Source of the DNA: Coriobacteriales bacterium
GTDB taxonomy: Bacteria > Actinomycetota > Coriobacteriia > Coriobacteriales > UMGS124
NCBI GenBank assembly: GCA_017515595.1
Contig: JAFWFL010000046.1
Coordinates: 1 to 44,171, forward strand
Length of the DNA stretch: 44,171 nucleotides
Reading direction: 5' to 3'
The notes under the pieces are model-generated. The model was given only the letters and a program-made list of their open reading frames with translations. It was not told where the DNA came from and made no database searches. Positions within the stretch are counted from its first letter, which is position 1. The number at the start of each line of letters is the position of its first letter. Below are positions 25,537 to 32,387 of the stretch, piece by piece. The translations under genes were made by a program, and so were the position numbers.

Positions 25537-26382
25537 ATGTCACGAATTATGATCATGCCAAATTATCTTTATAACGAAGCGGTAAATGATGCTGCCGAAC
25601 TTGAAGATTGGCTTGAGGAACAAGGATACGAGACCGGCCGGGTGCCTAACCCGGAATTTGAGACTCAGGTAGATATGTCTGACGCTTCACTTTTGATTTG
25701 CATGGGTGGAGACGGTACAATTTTACGTGCAGCTCAACTCGTGGCAGGTACAGGTATTCCGCTTTTGGGTTTGTCTTACGGACACCTAGGTTTTCTTACC
25801 TGTGAGACTTCTAAGAGTATTTACGGTACGGTAAGTGCTGCGCTTGCAGGAGAGCTTCACCAAAGCAGGCGCTCTCTTTTGCACGCAGGAATAACAGGAA
25901 TCGATGAAACCGGCACATTACAATACCGGACCATTACCGCTTTTAACGAGGTAGTTTTAGCTCGCGGAGCTTCAGGCAAAATGGTTGAGTTTGAAGTGAG
26001 TGCAAACGGTGTACATATTGACCGTCTAAGAGGCGACGGTTTTGTGGTTGCGACCGCAACCGGCTCAACAGGGTACGCCCTTTCTGCCGGAGGACCCATC
26101 ATGACGCCAAGCTATAGAGGACTTATTTGTGTACCGGTAGCTCCGCATACCATTACGGCACGCGCTTTTATTACGTCTCCGTCAGATGTGGTAGAACTCA
26201 AAGTCATTAGTGACCGCTCCTCCGACCCTTGTGTATTTGCCGACGGAGAAACATTTGCTGCAGATCTTTTGCCGCAGAAGATAAAAATCGAAGTTTCAGA
26301 TAAAGATATTATACTGTTATCAGCAAGCTCTGATAGCTTTTATGCATCAGTATCAAGGGTATTTTACGGTAATGTGAGATAA
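25537..26382 (+). CDS. nadK: NAD kinase
   Basis: Phosphorylates NAD to NADP. 281 residues with the NAD kinase motifs MGGDGTILRAA (about 63-73), NEVVLARG and DGFVVATATGSTGYALSAGGP. ATG 25537 is preceded by AAGAGGT and gives the expected N-terminus (MSRIMIMPN); the longer reading from 25495 runs into tlyA and has no support. It sits ten bases after tlyA and 36 bases before recN: the tlyA-nadK-recN order is typical of actinobacteria and many Firmicutes. Confidence 0.97.
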   Translation: MSRIMIMPNYLYNEAVNDAAELEDWLEEQGYETGRVPNPEFETQVDMSDASLLICMGGDGTILRAAQLVAGTGIPLLGLSYGHLGFLTCETSKSIYGTVSAALAGELHQSRRSLLHAGITGIDETGTLQYRTITAFNEVVLARGASGKMVEFEVSANGVHIDRLRGDGFVVATATGSTGYALSAGGPIMTPSYRGLICVPVAPHTITARAFITSPSDVVELKVISDRSSDPCVFADGETFAADLLPQKIKIEVSDKDIILLSASSDSFYASVSRVFYGNVR

Positions 26383-26418
26383 GCGGGTTTCTCGGCGTAG
26401 AAGCGGAAGGTAAAGACC

Positions 26419-28065
26419 GTGATTGACGAGCTGTTTGTTCACAATTTGGCGCTTATAGAAGAAGCAATGCTTGAACCTGCGCCGGGACTTACGGTATTTA
26501 CCGGAGAAACAGGCGCCGGAAAATCAGCCTTGCTCAATGCTATAAAGCTCCTCATGGGCGAACGCGCGTCGATAGACCTGATACGTGACGGAGCGAACGA
26601 ACTCTCGGTAGAGGGGCATTTCTATTTTGATGATGACGGAGATGAGTATCCGGACGGTCATATTGCTAAGCGGAGCCTTTCTCGAGAAGGACGTTCACGC
26701 GCAAGCTATGACGGGCATCTTGCCTCGGTCAATGAATTATCACAGCTTATTGGAGAACATATTGATCTCTGCGGTCAGCATGAACATCAAAAGCTTTTAA
26801 AAAGTGTGTATCACGCTGAGCTTTTAGATGCCTGGGGGAGAGAAGATATTGCCCAAAAACGCTTAGCTTACCAAACTCTTTGGAATGAATTTAAGAAAGC
26901 GGAAGAAGAACTTGCATATGTAAGAGAAGCAAGATCACAGGACGCTGCAAAGATAGAAAATGCTCGGTTTATAATTTCGCGTATAGAAGAAGTCAATCCA
27001 AAACACGGAGAATATGAAGAGCTGGAGCAAAGCCTGCCGCGCCTAGAGCATGCCGAGGCTCTCTTACAGGCAGTTACATCAGCTCATAATGAAATTTCAG
27101 GCGATAATGGTATTTTGGATTCTCTAAATGAAGTTTTAAATTCATTGGAGTTTGTCTCACGTTATGACGCAGAGCTTGAAACATGTTTGGATAGTCTGAG
27201 AGAAGCACTCTTTCCTCTTGAGGATGTCTCCACTTTTTTAAGAAGGTACGAGAATACCCTCGATTTTGATCAAAACGCTTTTGAAGAAGCAGATGTCCGT
27301 ATGGGTAAGCTGGTTGGCCTCACGAGGATGTTCGGACCTCGTATGGAAGATGTCTTTGAAACTTATGAATCAGCTAAAGCATTAATTGAGACGTTTGACT
27401 CTTCAGATGAACGAGAGAAAGCCTGCGAAGAAAAGCTTAATAAAATACAAAAACAATTGCGAGAAGCTGCCAGAGAATGGTCTCAGGTACGCTCTGCCAT
27501 TGCCCCGCAATTTGCCCGCCAGGTAACTGAGTTTATGAGCGAACTTGAAATGAAAGGTTCAGAACTCATTGTTGACCTTGTTGATCTCGAAGAGTCCCGC
27601 TGGAGTCTCCAGGGACCTCAACATGTTGAGTTTCTCTACAGGCCCGGCCCCGGCATACATGCAAGACCGCTCGCAAAGATTGCTTCCGGCGGAGAATCAA
27701 GCCGCATCATGCTTGCCATAAAAGCAGCGCTCAGAGATGTCGATATGGTTGATACCCTGATATTTGACGAAATTGACGCCGGTGTAGGTGGCGCCACAGC
27801 ACGCTCTGTTGCCGCAATCCTCAAACGTCTTTCTCAAAAGAGACAAGTACTTGTAGTTACGCACCTTGCTCAAATAGCAGTCTGCGCACAACGTCACTAT
27901 GTAGTTCAAAAAAATGTAACCGATACATCAACCCCACAGACAGAAATAAAAGAAGTAACTTCTGAAGAACGTGTCTGTGAAATAGCCCGTATGCTTTCAG
28001 GAAATACCGATAAACCAGCACTAGATCATGCAAGAACCCTTCTCGAAGAAGCCTCCTCGATGTAA
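26419..28065 (+). CDS. recN: DNA repair protein RecN
   Basis: SMC-like ATPase for double-strand-break repair. 548 residues: Walker A GETGAGKSALLNA (about 29-41) near the N-terminus, two coiled-coil arms (about 150-400), and the C-terminal ATPase half with the ABC signature IASGGESSRIMLAIK, Walker B LIFDEIDAGVGGATARSV and the switch His in VVTHLAQIA. GTG 26419 has GGAAGG eight bases upstream. Its stop lies three bases before long hairpin element 2. Confidence 0.97.
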   Translation: MIDELFVHNLALIEEAMLEPAPGLTVFTGETGAGKSALLNAIKLLMGERASIDLIRDGANELSVEGHFYFDDDGDEYPDGHIAKRSLSREGRSRASYDGHLASVNELSQLIGEHIDLCGQHEHQKLLKSVYHAELLDAWGREDIAQKRLAYQTLWNEFKKAEEELAYVREARSQDAAKIENARFIISRIEEVNPKHGEYEELEQSLPRLEHAEALLQAVTSAHNEISGDNGILDSLNEVLNSLEFVSRYDAELETCLDSLREALFPLEDVSTFLRRYENTLDFDQNAFEEADVRMGKLVGLTRMFGPRMEDVFETYESAKALIETFDSSDEREKACEEKLNKIQKQLREAAREWSQVRSAIAPQFARQVTEFMSELEMKGSELIVDLVDLEESRWSLQGPQHVEFLYRPGPGIHARPLAKIASGGESSRIMLAIKAALRDVDMVDTLIFDEIDAGVGGATARSVAAILKRLSQKRQVLVVTHLAQIAVCAQRHYVVQKNVTDTSTPQTEIKEVTSEERVCEIARMLSGNTDKPALDHARTLLEEASSM

Positions 28066-28068
28066 CAA

Positions 28069-28207
28069 CAAATAATGTCCATTATGCTCTGAACGAGACT
28101 TCCGCGGGGTGATACATTTAGTTCAGAGCGTTTTTATAAGGCTAGAGCGATGAACTCAATGTATCACCCCGCGGAAGTCTCGTTCAGAGCATAATGGACA
28201 TTATTTG
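28069..28207. repeat. Long hairpin element 2 (perfect 50-bp arms, conserved 39-nt core)
   Basis: Arm 28069-28118 is the exact reverse complement of 28158-28207 (50 of 50). The 39-nt centre (28119-28157) is the reverse complement of the element 1 centre with 3 differences. The arms do not match those of element 1 except for the innermost ACATT/AATGT and a nearby GGGG. The 3' arm also carries GTTCAGAGC (28182-28190), a nine-base copy of part of the core (28121-28129). It starts three bases after recN and ends 87 bases before tRNA-Pro. Confidence 0.95.
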
Positions 28208-28234
28208 AAATCAAGGCTTTATCCAGAAATCTTC

Positions 28235-28263
28235 TTGCTTCAGTCTAAGGTGAGTTGTATATT
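28235..28263 (+). promoter_or_regulatory. Promoter of the tRNA cluster
   Basis: TTGCTT (28235-28240), 17-base spacer, TATATT (28258-28263). It sits between hairpin element 2 and tRNA-Pro, about 30 bases before the tRNA. Confidence 0.6.
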
Positions 28264-28294
28264 ACTAAAGCTCTGGTTGGAGCAAGCTGGCTTT

Positions 28295-28371
<77 letters not shown>

Positions 28372-28372
28372 T

Positions 28373-28448
28373 GCGGCGTTAGTTCAATTGGTAGAGCATT
28401 AGCCTTCCAAGCTAAGTGTTGCGGGTTCGAGTCCCGTACGCCGCTCCA
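28373..28448 (+). tRNA. tRNA-Gly (TCC)
   Basis: Acceptor GCGGCGT/ACGCCGC, anticodon loop CTTCCAA (TCC), T arm GGGTTCGAGTCCC, encoded CCA. It lies one base after tRNA-Pro. Confidence 0.97.
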
Positions 28449-28458
28449 TATGTTTTAT

Positions 28459-28477
28459 AACCCGCTTTATGCGGGTT
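28459..28477 (+). terminator. Small hairpin between tRNA-Gly and tRNA-Arg
   Basis: AACCCGC (28459-28465) pairs with GCGGGTT (28471-28477), loop TTTAT, followed by TGTTGTATTT. It could be a weak terminator or a tRNA processing signal. Confidence 0.5.
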
Positions 28478-28491
28478 TGTTGTATTTACGC

Positions 28492-28568
28492 GCCTCCATA
28501 GCTCAGGTGGATAGAGCAGAGGACTTCTAATCCTAAGGTCGCAGGTTCGAGTCCTGCTGGGGGCGCCA
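28492..28568 (+). tRNA. tRNA-Arg (TCT), integration site of the satellite
   Basis: Acceptor GCCTCCA/TGGGGGC, D arm GCTC..GAGC, anticodon loop CTTCTAA (TCT), T arm GCAGGTTCGAGTCCTGC, encoded CCA. Its 3' half (28523-28568) is the left att repeat, so integration leaves the tRNA intact. Confidence 0.96.
28523..28568 (+). repeat. attL: 46-bp direct repeat in the 3' half of tRNA-Arg
   Basis: Identical over 46 bases to 33802-33847 and running from the anticodon loop to the CCA end. The flanking bases differ on both sides, so the repeat is sharply bounded. A tRNA 3' end as attB is typical for tyrosine integrases. Confidence 0.95.
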
Positions 28569-28614
28569 TTATTTAACAGGTATAATGAACATCAATATGT
28601 AAATGATAATTATA

Positions 28615-28644
28615 GGGCACAAGACGGGGCACAAAAAGGGCACA
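28615..28644 (+). repeat. Three GGGCACA repeats near attL (probable integrase arm sites)
   Basis: GGGCACA at 28615-28621, 28627-28633 and 28638-28644, in the same orientation, with starts spaced 12 and 11 bases. The right end (33656-33685) has the same three sites with the same spacing. Such short repeats at both ends are expected for arm-type binding sites of a heterobivalent tyrosine integrase. Confidence 0.75.
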
Positions 28645-28709
28645 TGTTTTGAATGCCTCTTTATTAAAATGCCTGTTGGTGTGTTGCTGATTAAATTTTA
28701 AATGACAAA

Positions 28710-28736
28710 CAAAAAAGGCGGCTCTTTGGCCGCCTT
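28710..28736 (-). terminator. Terminator of the satellite operon
   Basis: On the minus strand AAGGCGGC pairs with GCCGCCTT (28715-28722 with 28729-28736), followed by TTTTTTGTTTG. It lies 23 bases beyond the last satellite gene. Confidence 0.9.
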
Positions 28737-28758
28737 ATTCATTACTCAAAAGCAACAA

Positions 28759-28995
28759 TCAACTATCCTCAGGGACATGATATATGCCCGTCTCTAGGAT
28801 TCCACGCGCAAGCTCAGAGGCGTATTCCATAACCGCCGGGCTTGCGTCTCCTAGTTCGTTCCAAACATCAGCACATACTTTTTTCATGTTCCCGGGAATA
28901 GCGGGATCCATGCCCTTCGCTACGGTTGCTAGCTCAACGATCCGACCATAATGCAGAAGGTAGAGCGCCTCGACTTCGGTAAATGTTTTGCTCAT
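28759..28995 (-). CDS. Small satellite protein of unknown function
   Basis: 78 residues, predicted mostly helical, mildly acidic, no membrane segment (MSKTFTEVEALYLLHYGR...). ATG 28995 has a perfect GGAGGTGA. It starts 11 bases after the terminase small subunit gene and is the last gene before the terminator. I do not recognise it; its place next to terS suggests a packaging-linked or helper-interaction role, which is only inference. Confidence 0.75.
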   Translation of the reverse strand: MSKTFTEVEALYLLHYGRIVELATVAKGMDPAIPGNMKKVCADVWNELGDASPAVMEYASELARGILETGIYHVPEDS

Positions 28996-29006
28996 CGTCT
29001 CACCTC

Positions 29007-29480
29007 CTATACTTCGATATGAAGAATGCCCTGGTCATCGGTGTTTGACTCTCTCAAAGTATCATCTGTAATAACGCTCTTAATCGTGCCCAAAATTTCC
29101 TCGGCACGTGCGAGACTCGCCGCGTTTGGATCCTCTGCGACAATACCAAGTAAGGCATTCAGGCGATCCAAGGAACCAAAAAAGACACCCGCTGCACCTC
29201 TTGAGGTCAAATTACCATTGTTAACCGCGGCATATGCTGCATCATTGACACGTTGAAGGCGTTCTATGGCTACTGTACGGTTCCATGTGGCGGTCTCTGT
29301 GGCCTTGGCTTGCGCTGTTTGAATGATTGGGGAAATGCTAGGGTTTTTTAACAACCGTTGCGCCTCAACGGCTATTGTCTCCGGGTTTTTACAAGCGTAT
29401 CCAGCTTTTTTATATGCTTGTGAAGGCGGCATACCCTCAATAATATTCTGTGCAAACCGTAATTGTTTTATAGTAGCCAT
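29007..29480 (-). CDS. terS: Phage terminase small subunit
   Basis: 157 residues from ATG 29480 (AAGGGGG five bases upstream; a GTG two codons earlier lies within that site). Residues 3-50 match the Terminase_2 helix-turn-helix pattern: KQLRFAQNIIEGMPPSQAYKKAGY, then an AQRLLKNPSISPII helix. The central part (60-125) should form the oligomerisation core and the tail is acidic. TerS recognises pac or cos DNA; with no TerL here, it must work with a helper phage's large subunit, as in PICIs. It could also be a remnant of a decayed prophage, but the intact operon speaks against that. Confidence 0.85.
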   Translation of the reverse strand: MATIKQLRFAQNIIEGMPPSQAYKKAGYACKNPETIAVEAQRLLKNPSISPIIQTAQAKATETATWNRTVAIERLQRVNDAAYAAVNNGNLTSRGAAGVFFGSLDRLNALLGIVAEDPNAASLARAEEILGTIKSVITDDTLRESNTDDQGILHIEV

Positions 29481-29538
29481 ATACACCCCCTTAAATCATT
29501 TTTAAACCATCGCATTGTTTTCATAGGTAAATACACCT

Positions 29539-29583
29539 GTGCAAGCCTTAAAACGCTTTATACGGCATTCTGTGGGCTTGCAC
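29539..29583 (-). promoter_or_regulatory. Hairpin in the 128-base gap before terS
   Basis: GTGCAAGCC (29539-29547) pairs with GGCTTGCAC (29575-29583), 27-base loop. No T tract follows on either strand. It is the only sizeable gap inside the operon. It may be an attenuator, a regulatory leader or a packaging-related site. Confidence 0.45.
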
Positions 29584-29608
29584 TGTCTACCAAAATAAAA
29601 CAAGCCTG

Positions 29609-30280
29609 TTAGTCTACGGCTTCACAAAATGCTGCAAGTTGCTCCGTGGACATTCCAAACGCTTCGCGCTTCTCGGTAATCTGTGGTCGGCGTGGTAGGT
29701 CGTCAACATCATATTTATTGCCATACCTTTTGGCTTGACGCTCAGCCCATAAACGAGCTGCAGGTTGTGCGGAATCGTCGAAGAGTTCACATGCTTGCGC
29801 GTAGAGAAAGCGAATTTTTTCGTCTGTGGCTGCAATAGATACATTGGTGCTCTGCTTTGGCTCTTGATGATAAAAAATATGATTAATTTTTGCAAAATCT
29901 CGAAGTACACCGCGAGCGGCATCAGTTTGTAAGCTATTCGCGAGCCTTGTAAGCTCATCGCTTGTGATGCTCTTGGGATCTCGCATTCGCAACATTTGCA
30001 GCATGCTGGTTTCGTCGGCGGTTGGTGCTGGTTCTGGTCGTCTCGAATTAACCTCGCGCATTCTATCGACAATCTGCTTCAAAGCTTCTTTGTCGCGTGC
30101 TGCAAGGCTTTTTACCTGTTTCTGGTATTCCCTTTTTATTGCGTCCAAATCCTCATCATAGCCACGAGAACCTTTGAAGCGTTCGAGTTTTTGCTTCTTT
30201 ATCGAGTAATCCGAATCAAGTGCAGCGTGCTTTGTTTGATGATCAGAAATTAATCGATAAAAGTCGTCTGTGTTCGTCAT
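29609..30280 (-). CDS. Satellite coiled-coil protein, unknown
   Basis: 223 residues, soluble. Residues 10-75 are a basic/acidic helical stretch likely to form a coiled coil (KKQKLERFKGSR..., AIKREYQKQVKSLAARDKEALKQI). The C-terminal part (about 150-223) is helical with DEKIRFLYAQACELFDD and an Arg/Lys-rich segment (ARLWAERQAKRYGNKY). ATG 30280 has AGAGGAGA at good distance. The gene's place just before terS and its coiled coil recall phage scaffold or capsid-morphogenesis proteins used by PICIs to redirect capsid size, but I see no motif that proves this. Confidence 0.75.
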   Translation of the reverse strand: MTNTDDFYRLISDHQTKHAALDSDYSIKKQKLERFKGSRGYDEDLDAIKREYQKQVKSLAARDKEALKQIVDRMREVNSRRPEPAPTADETSMLQMLRMRDPKSITSDELTRLANSLQTDAARGVLRDFAKINHIFYHQEPKQSTNVSIAATDEKIRFLYAQACELFDDSAQPAARLWAERQAKRYGNKYDVDDLPRRPQITEKREAFGMSTEQLAAFCEAVD

Positions 30281-30316
30281 TTTATTATTCTCCTCTCATT
30301 TTCTTGTTTGAGATAG

Positions 30317-30347
30317 AGATCCGGGAGGCTCAAAACTTCCCGGATCT
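30317..30347 (-). other. Intergenic hairpin in the satellite operon
   Basis: AGATCCGGGAG (30317-30327) pairs with TTCCCGGATCT (30337-30347) as an 11-bp stem with one G-U pair and a 9-base loop. On the minus strand it is followed by CTATCTC, not a T tract, so it is more likely a transcript-stability or processing hairpin than a terminator. Confidence 0.5.
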
Positions 30348-30355
30348 TGTGCTGT

Positions 30356-30529
30356 TTAGGGTGCCCAAATACCGAAGTCAAGTTCCGAGTATTCTTCGGC
30401 TTCTTGCGCTGCGATTTCGTCGAGTATTTCATCAAGTGATGCATCATCGTCATATTCAATAGAAGAAAACTCCTCGATGCTATCGCTGTATTCTTGGTTG
30501 TTGTTATTGTTCATTGAGCGCATCATCAT
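30356..30529 (-). CDS. Small acidic satellite protein
   Basis: 57 residues if translated from ATG 30529 (AGGAG 11 bases upstream; ATGs at 30526, 30523 and 30514 are alternatives). It overlaps the end of the replication gene in another frame. The product is very acidic (EEFSSIEYDDDASLDEI...EEYSELDFG) with a poly-Asn start. Acidic small proteins of phages often act as DNA mimics or anti-host inhibitors, but nothing here proves it. Start choice is uncertain. Confidence 0.5.
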   Translation of the reverse strand: MMMRSMNNNNNQEYSDSIEEFSSIEYDDDASLDEILDEIAAQEAEEYSELDFGIWAP

Positions 30530-31193
30530 TTTGTTTGCATCTCCTAAAGTAACCTTGCCAATTTTTAATTGGTGCACCATCTTTATCGCTCCAATTAGCC
30601 CAATAGCAATCATTCCAAACTTGTGCAGCTTGTTCTTTATCCATACCAATTTTTGAAGCAAACTCTAATGCTTCTACGAGTGTAGGCTCTTGGAAAGTAT
30701 CTAAATCACCTGATATAGTAGTAACTACGTTACTATTGACTGATAAACATGAATCTGATTTTGATTGATTTAAAGACTGTTCATCGGTCTTTTTACGACT
30801 TTTTCCAGACTTTTTACAGTCTGGGTTCAGACTGTCAAGCTGTTCTTTAGTCATAACATAAACACATGAAGTATGTTTCTTAAGGTATGCAGCTATCTCT
30901 GAAAGGTGATTACCAGCATTATAATTCTTATAGTCTCGCTTATTGTGATGCCAATAGTGTGCAATCAAATAACCATGCTCAAGCTCAAGAAGTAACCCGG
31001 CATCAACCAACCTTTTTAGCTGCTCTGTGGGGTCGAGTTCCAAACCTGCAATAACGCGGCGTGCATTTGCTACAAACCCATCAACATCGCATTCAAAGCA
31101 TAGTTGGTAGTAAATGGCCTGTGTATCCCACGGTAACGCTGTAAAACTGTCGCTACCACATACGGAACTTGCAAAAGACGCTTTTGCTCTCAT
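30504..31193 (-). CDS. Phage-type replication initiator/replisome organiser
   Basis: 229 residues from ATG 31193, which overlaps the previous stop as ATGA and follows GGAG eight bases upstream. Residues 1-85 follow the phage replisome-organiser winged-helix pattern: SFTALPWDTQAIYYQLCFECDVDGFVANARRVIAG..., L..L.DAGLLLELEHGYLIAHYWHHN. Residues about 130-165 are a Ser/Lys-rich linker. The C-terminus (about 180-229) resembles a DnaD-like end (FASKIG..., WSDKDGAPIKNWQGYFRR). In PICIs such proteins start replication of the excised island. The helicase loader role is from family knowledge. Confidence 0.75.
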   Translation of the reverse strand: MRAKASFASSVCGSDSFTALPWDTQAIYYQLCFECDVDGFVANARRVIAGLELDPTEQLKRLVDAGLLLELEHGYLIAHYWHHNKRDYKNYNAGNHLSEIAAYLKKHTSCVYVMTKEQLDSLNPDCKKSGKSRKKTDEQSLNQSKSDSCLSVNSNVVTTISGDLDTFQEPTLVEALEFASKIGMDKEQAAQVWNDCYWANWSDKDGAPIKNWQGYFRRCKQNDDALNEQ

Positions 31194-31537
31194 GGCTTTA
31201 GCTCCGCCCTGGGGAGGTCGTCGAGTATGCTTTTCTTTGTCACAAGTAACTGGGCATATTCCGGGTGCTCCGATATTAAAAACCGAGCAAAAGCGGCGCA
31301 ACTTTCGTTTGACACTCTAAATACTGAGCCATCATTTGTGCAAAAGTCTTTCGACCTAACGACCTCAACATAGCGTTGAACACTCAGCTGTTGATTTTTG
31401 CTATAATCCGTTTGAGCAAAATCTTTAATGAACCGCCATGCCCTAGGATTGTTTTTCACCCATGCGCGCGCCTGCTTTAGCATCTGGTAGGCGCGCTCTT
31501 GTTTTTCAAGTCTATTTGGAGTTAAAGCAATAGCCAT
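31190..31537 (-). CDS. Satellite protein of unknown function, first gene of rep operon
   Basis: 115 residues, basic and helical (MAIALTPNRLEKQERAYQMLKQARAWVKNNPRAW...). ATG 31537 has GGAGGTG eight bases upstream. Its stop overlaps the replication gene start (ATGA), so the two are coupled and it may act in replication. A short basic N-terminal helix and repeated aromatic residues might suit DNA binding, but I do not recognise the family. Confidence 0.7.
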   Translation of the reverse strand: MAIALTPNRLEKQERAYQMLKQARAWVKNNPRAWRFIKDFAQTDYSKNQQLSVQRYVEVVRSKDFCTNDGSVFRVSNESCAAFARFLISEHPEYAQLLVTKKSILDDLPRAELKP

Positions 31538-31586
31538 AACAATAACACCTCCAAAGAGAAGCGCTCCTATGCATAATGTTTGTTAT

Positions 31587-31624
31587 ATACAATGTAATGA
31601 TTTTGAATAATTGTATACAATGTA
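31587..31624 (-). promoter_or_regulatory. Paired operator-like repeats upstream of the rep operon
   Basis: ATACAATGTA occurs at 31587-31596 and 31615-31624, 28 bases apart (close to three helical turns), and the second copy overlaps the perfect palindrome TTGTATACAA (31611-31620). They lie 50-90 bases before the start of the first rep-operon gene. This is the expected place for the main switch of the element. Confidence 0.5.
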
Positions 31625-31721
31625 TATGATACACTGATATGTAATCTGCTCTCATATGCAGACTGTTCAATGAGTGTGTGCTGCAAACTTTGGCGAGGGA
31701 ACAGCAAACACTCATTTTTTT
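31603..31721 (+). ncRNA. Candidate plus-strand small RNA of the satellite
   Basis: On the plus strand TTGAAT (31603-31608), 16 bases, TATGAT (31625-31630) could start a transcript near 31637. A 15-bp hairpin (31669-31683 with 31702-31716, one mismatch) followed by seven Ts (31715-31721) would end it, giving about 85 nt. The T run touches the alpA-like stop. All satellite genes are on the other strand, so this terminator either ends an unannotated small RNA or blocks transcription toward alpA. No reading frame is evident. Confidence 0.35.
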
Positions 31722-31722
31722 A

Positions 31723-31911
31723 TTAAGCATTCTCATAGGCATCTTTCTCCTTTATTCCGAGCTGTTCGCGCAGTTTGGGCATGTTTACACGCCAAACATT
31801 GCCAATCTGCACCGCCGGGATCTTGCCTTGCTCTGCGAGCCTGTAAGCATAACGGTTTGATATGTTGCAAACCTTCGCAGCTTCGGCCATTGTTCCTAAA
31901 ACACTTTGCAT
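31723..31911 (-). CDS. AlpA/excisionase-family helix-turn-helix protein
   Basis: 62 residues forming one winged helix of the MerR/AlpA excisionase type: MAEAAKVCNISNRYAYRLAEQGKIPAVQIGNVWRVN, with the usual GKIPA turn and WR. AAGGAGGC precedes ATG 31911. In PICIs AlpA is the activator of the replication-packaging operon; in other elements this fold is Xis. Its position between the integrase module and the rep operon suits either role. Confidence 0.8.
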   Translation of the reverse strand: MQSVLGTMAEAAKVCNISNRYAYRLAEQGKIPAVQIGNVWRVNMPKLREQLGIKEKDAYENA

Positions 31912-32051
31912 TTATTGCCTCCTTGTTCTTATGGCGTTTGCCCTGTGCTATACGCCGTTACAGTCAGTATTCTATGTATGAAATGTTTTTTTGTGAAGTG
32001 GTTTATAGAAGTTCGTATTTACGACAAAATAAAATAAATTTAAAATAGCAG

Positions 32052-32387
32052 TTAAACAGCTATATTTATAATATCGACAGCTATAAATTGTATTTTTGAG
32101 CGCAAAAAAACATCCCTCTTGTAATTGTTCTCAACACGAACAAAGACGTCGCCCTGGATCTTCGTTATCTCAACAACCCGCCAAAGAATAGTAGGCCATT
32201 GATCACGGCTTTTGGTTTCATTTTCGATTAGAACATAAGATCCGGGGACAACCTCGGTCATCCTTGAGCAAATGAGAACGTCGTTCTCTGTAATGCCCGG
32301 GCTTTGACAGTCGCCTACAACGGTTAAAGCAATGGCATCAGGGTATTTTTTGACTATAGCGGCGGGAACGTCTACAAAATTATTCAT
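32052..32387 (-). CDS. Stand-alone LexA/S24-like peptidase domain, catalytic residues changed
   Basis: 111 residues from ATG 32387; ATGAATAA overlaps the integrase stop by eight bases, so it is coupled to int. The sequence keeps the S24 shape (ALTVVGDCQSPGITENDVLICSR, then VPGSYVLI, ILWRVVEI, NNYKRDVF), where active S24 proteins have GDSM and a Lys in the 'vKR' strand. Here Ser is Cys and Lys is not present, so self-cleavage is doubtful. No DNA-binding domain is fused. It might be a decoy or partner of another repressor. Family assignment is by pattern only. Confidence 0.55.
   Translation of the reverse strand: MNNFVDVPAAIVKKYPDAIALTVVGDCQSPGITENDVLICSRMTEVVPGSYVLIENETKSRDQWPTILWRVVEITKIQGDVFVRVENNYKRDVFLRSKIQFIAVDIINIAV

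Noticed and set aside
29614-30072. 152-codon minus-strand frame in the satellite
   Set aside because: It overlaps the coiled-coil gene in another frame and lacks a ribosome site; the 223-codon gene has a good one.
31674-32048. 124-codon plus-strand frame over the AlpA-like gene
   Set aside because: Antisense to a well-supported helix-turn-helix gene; no ribosome site.
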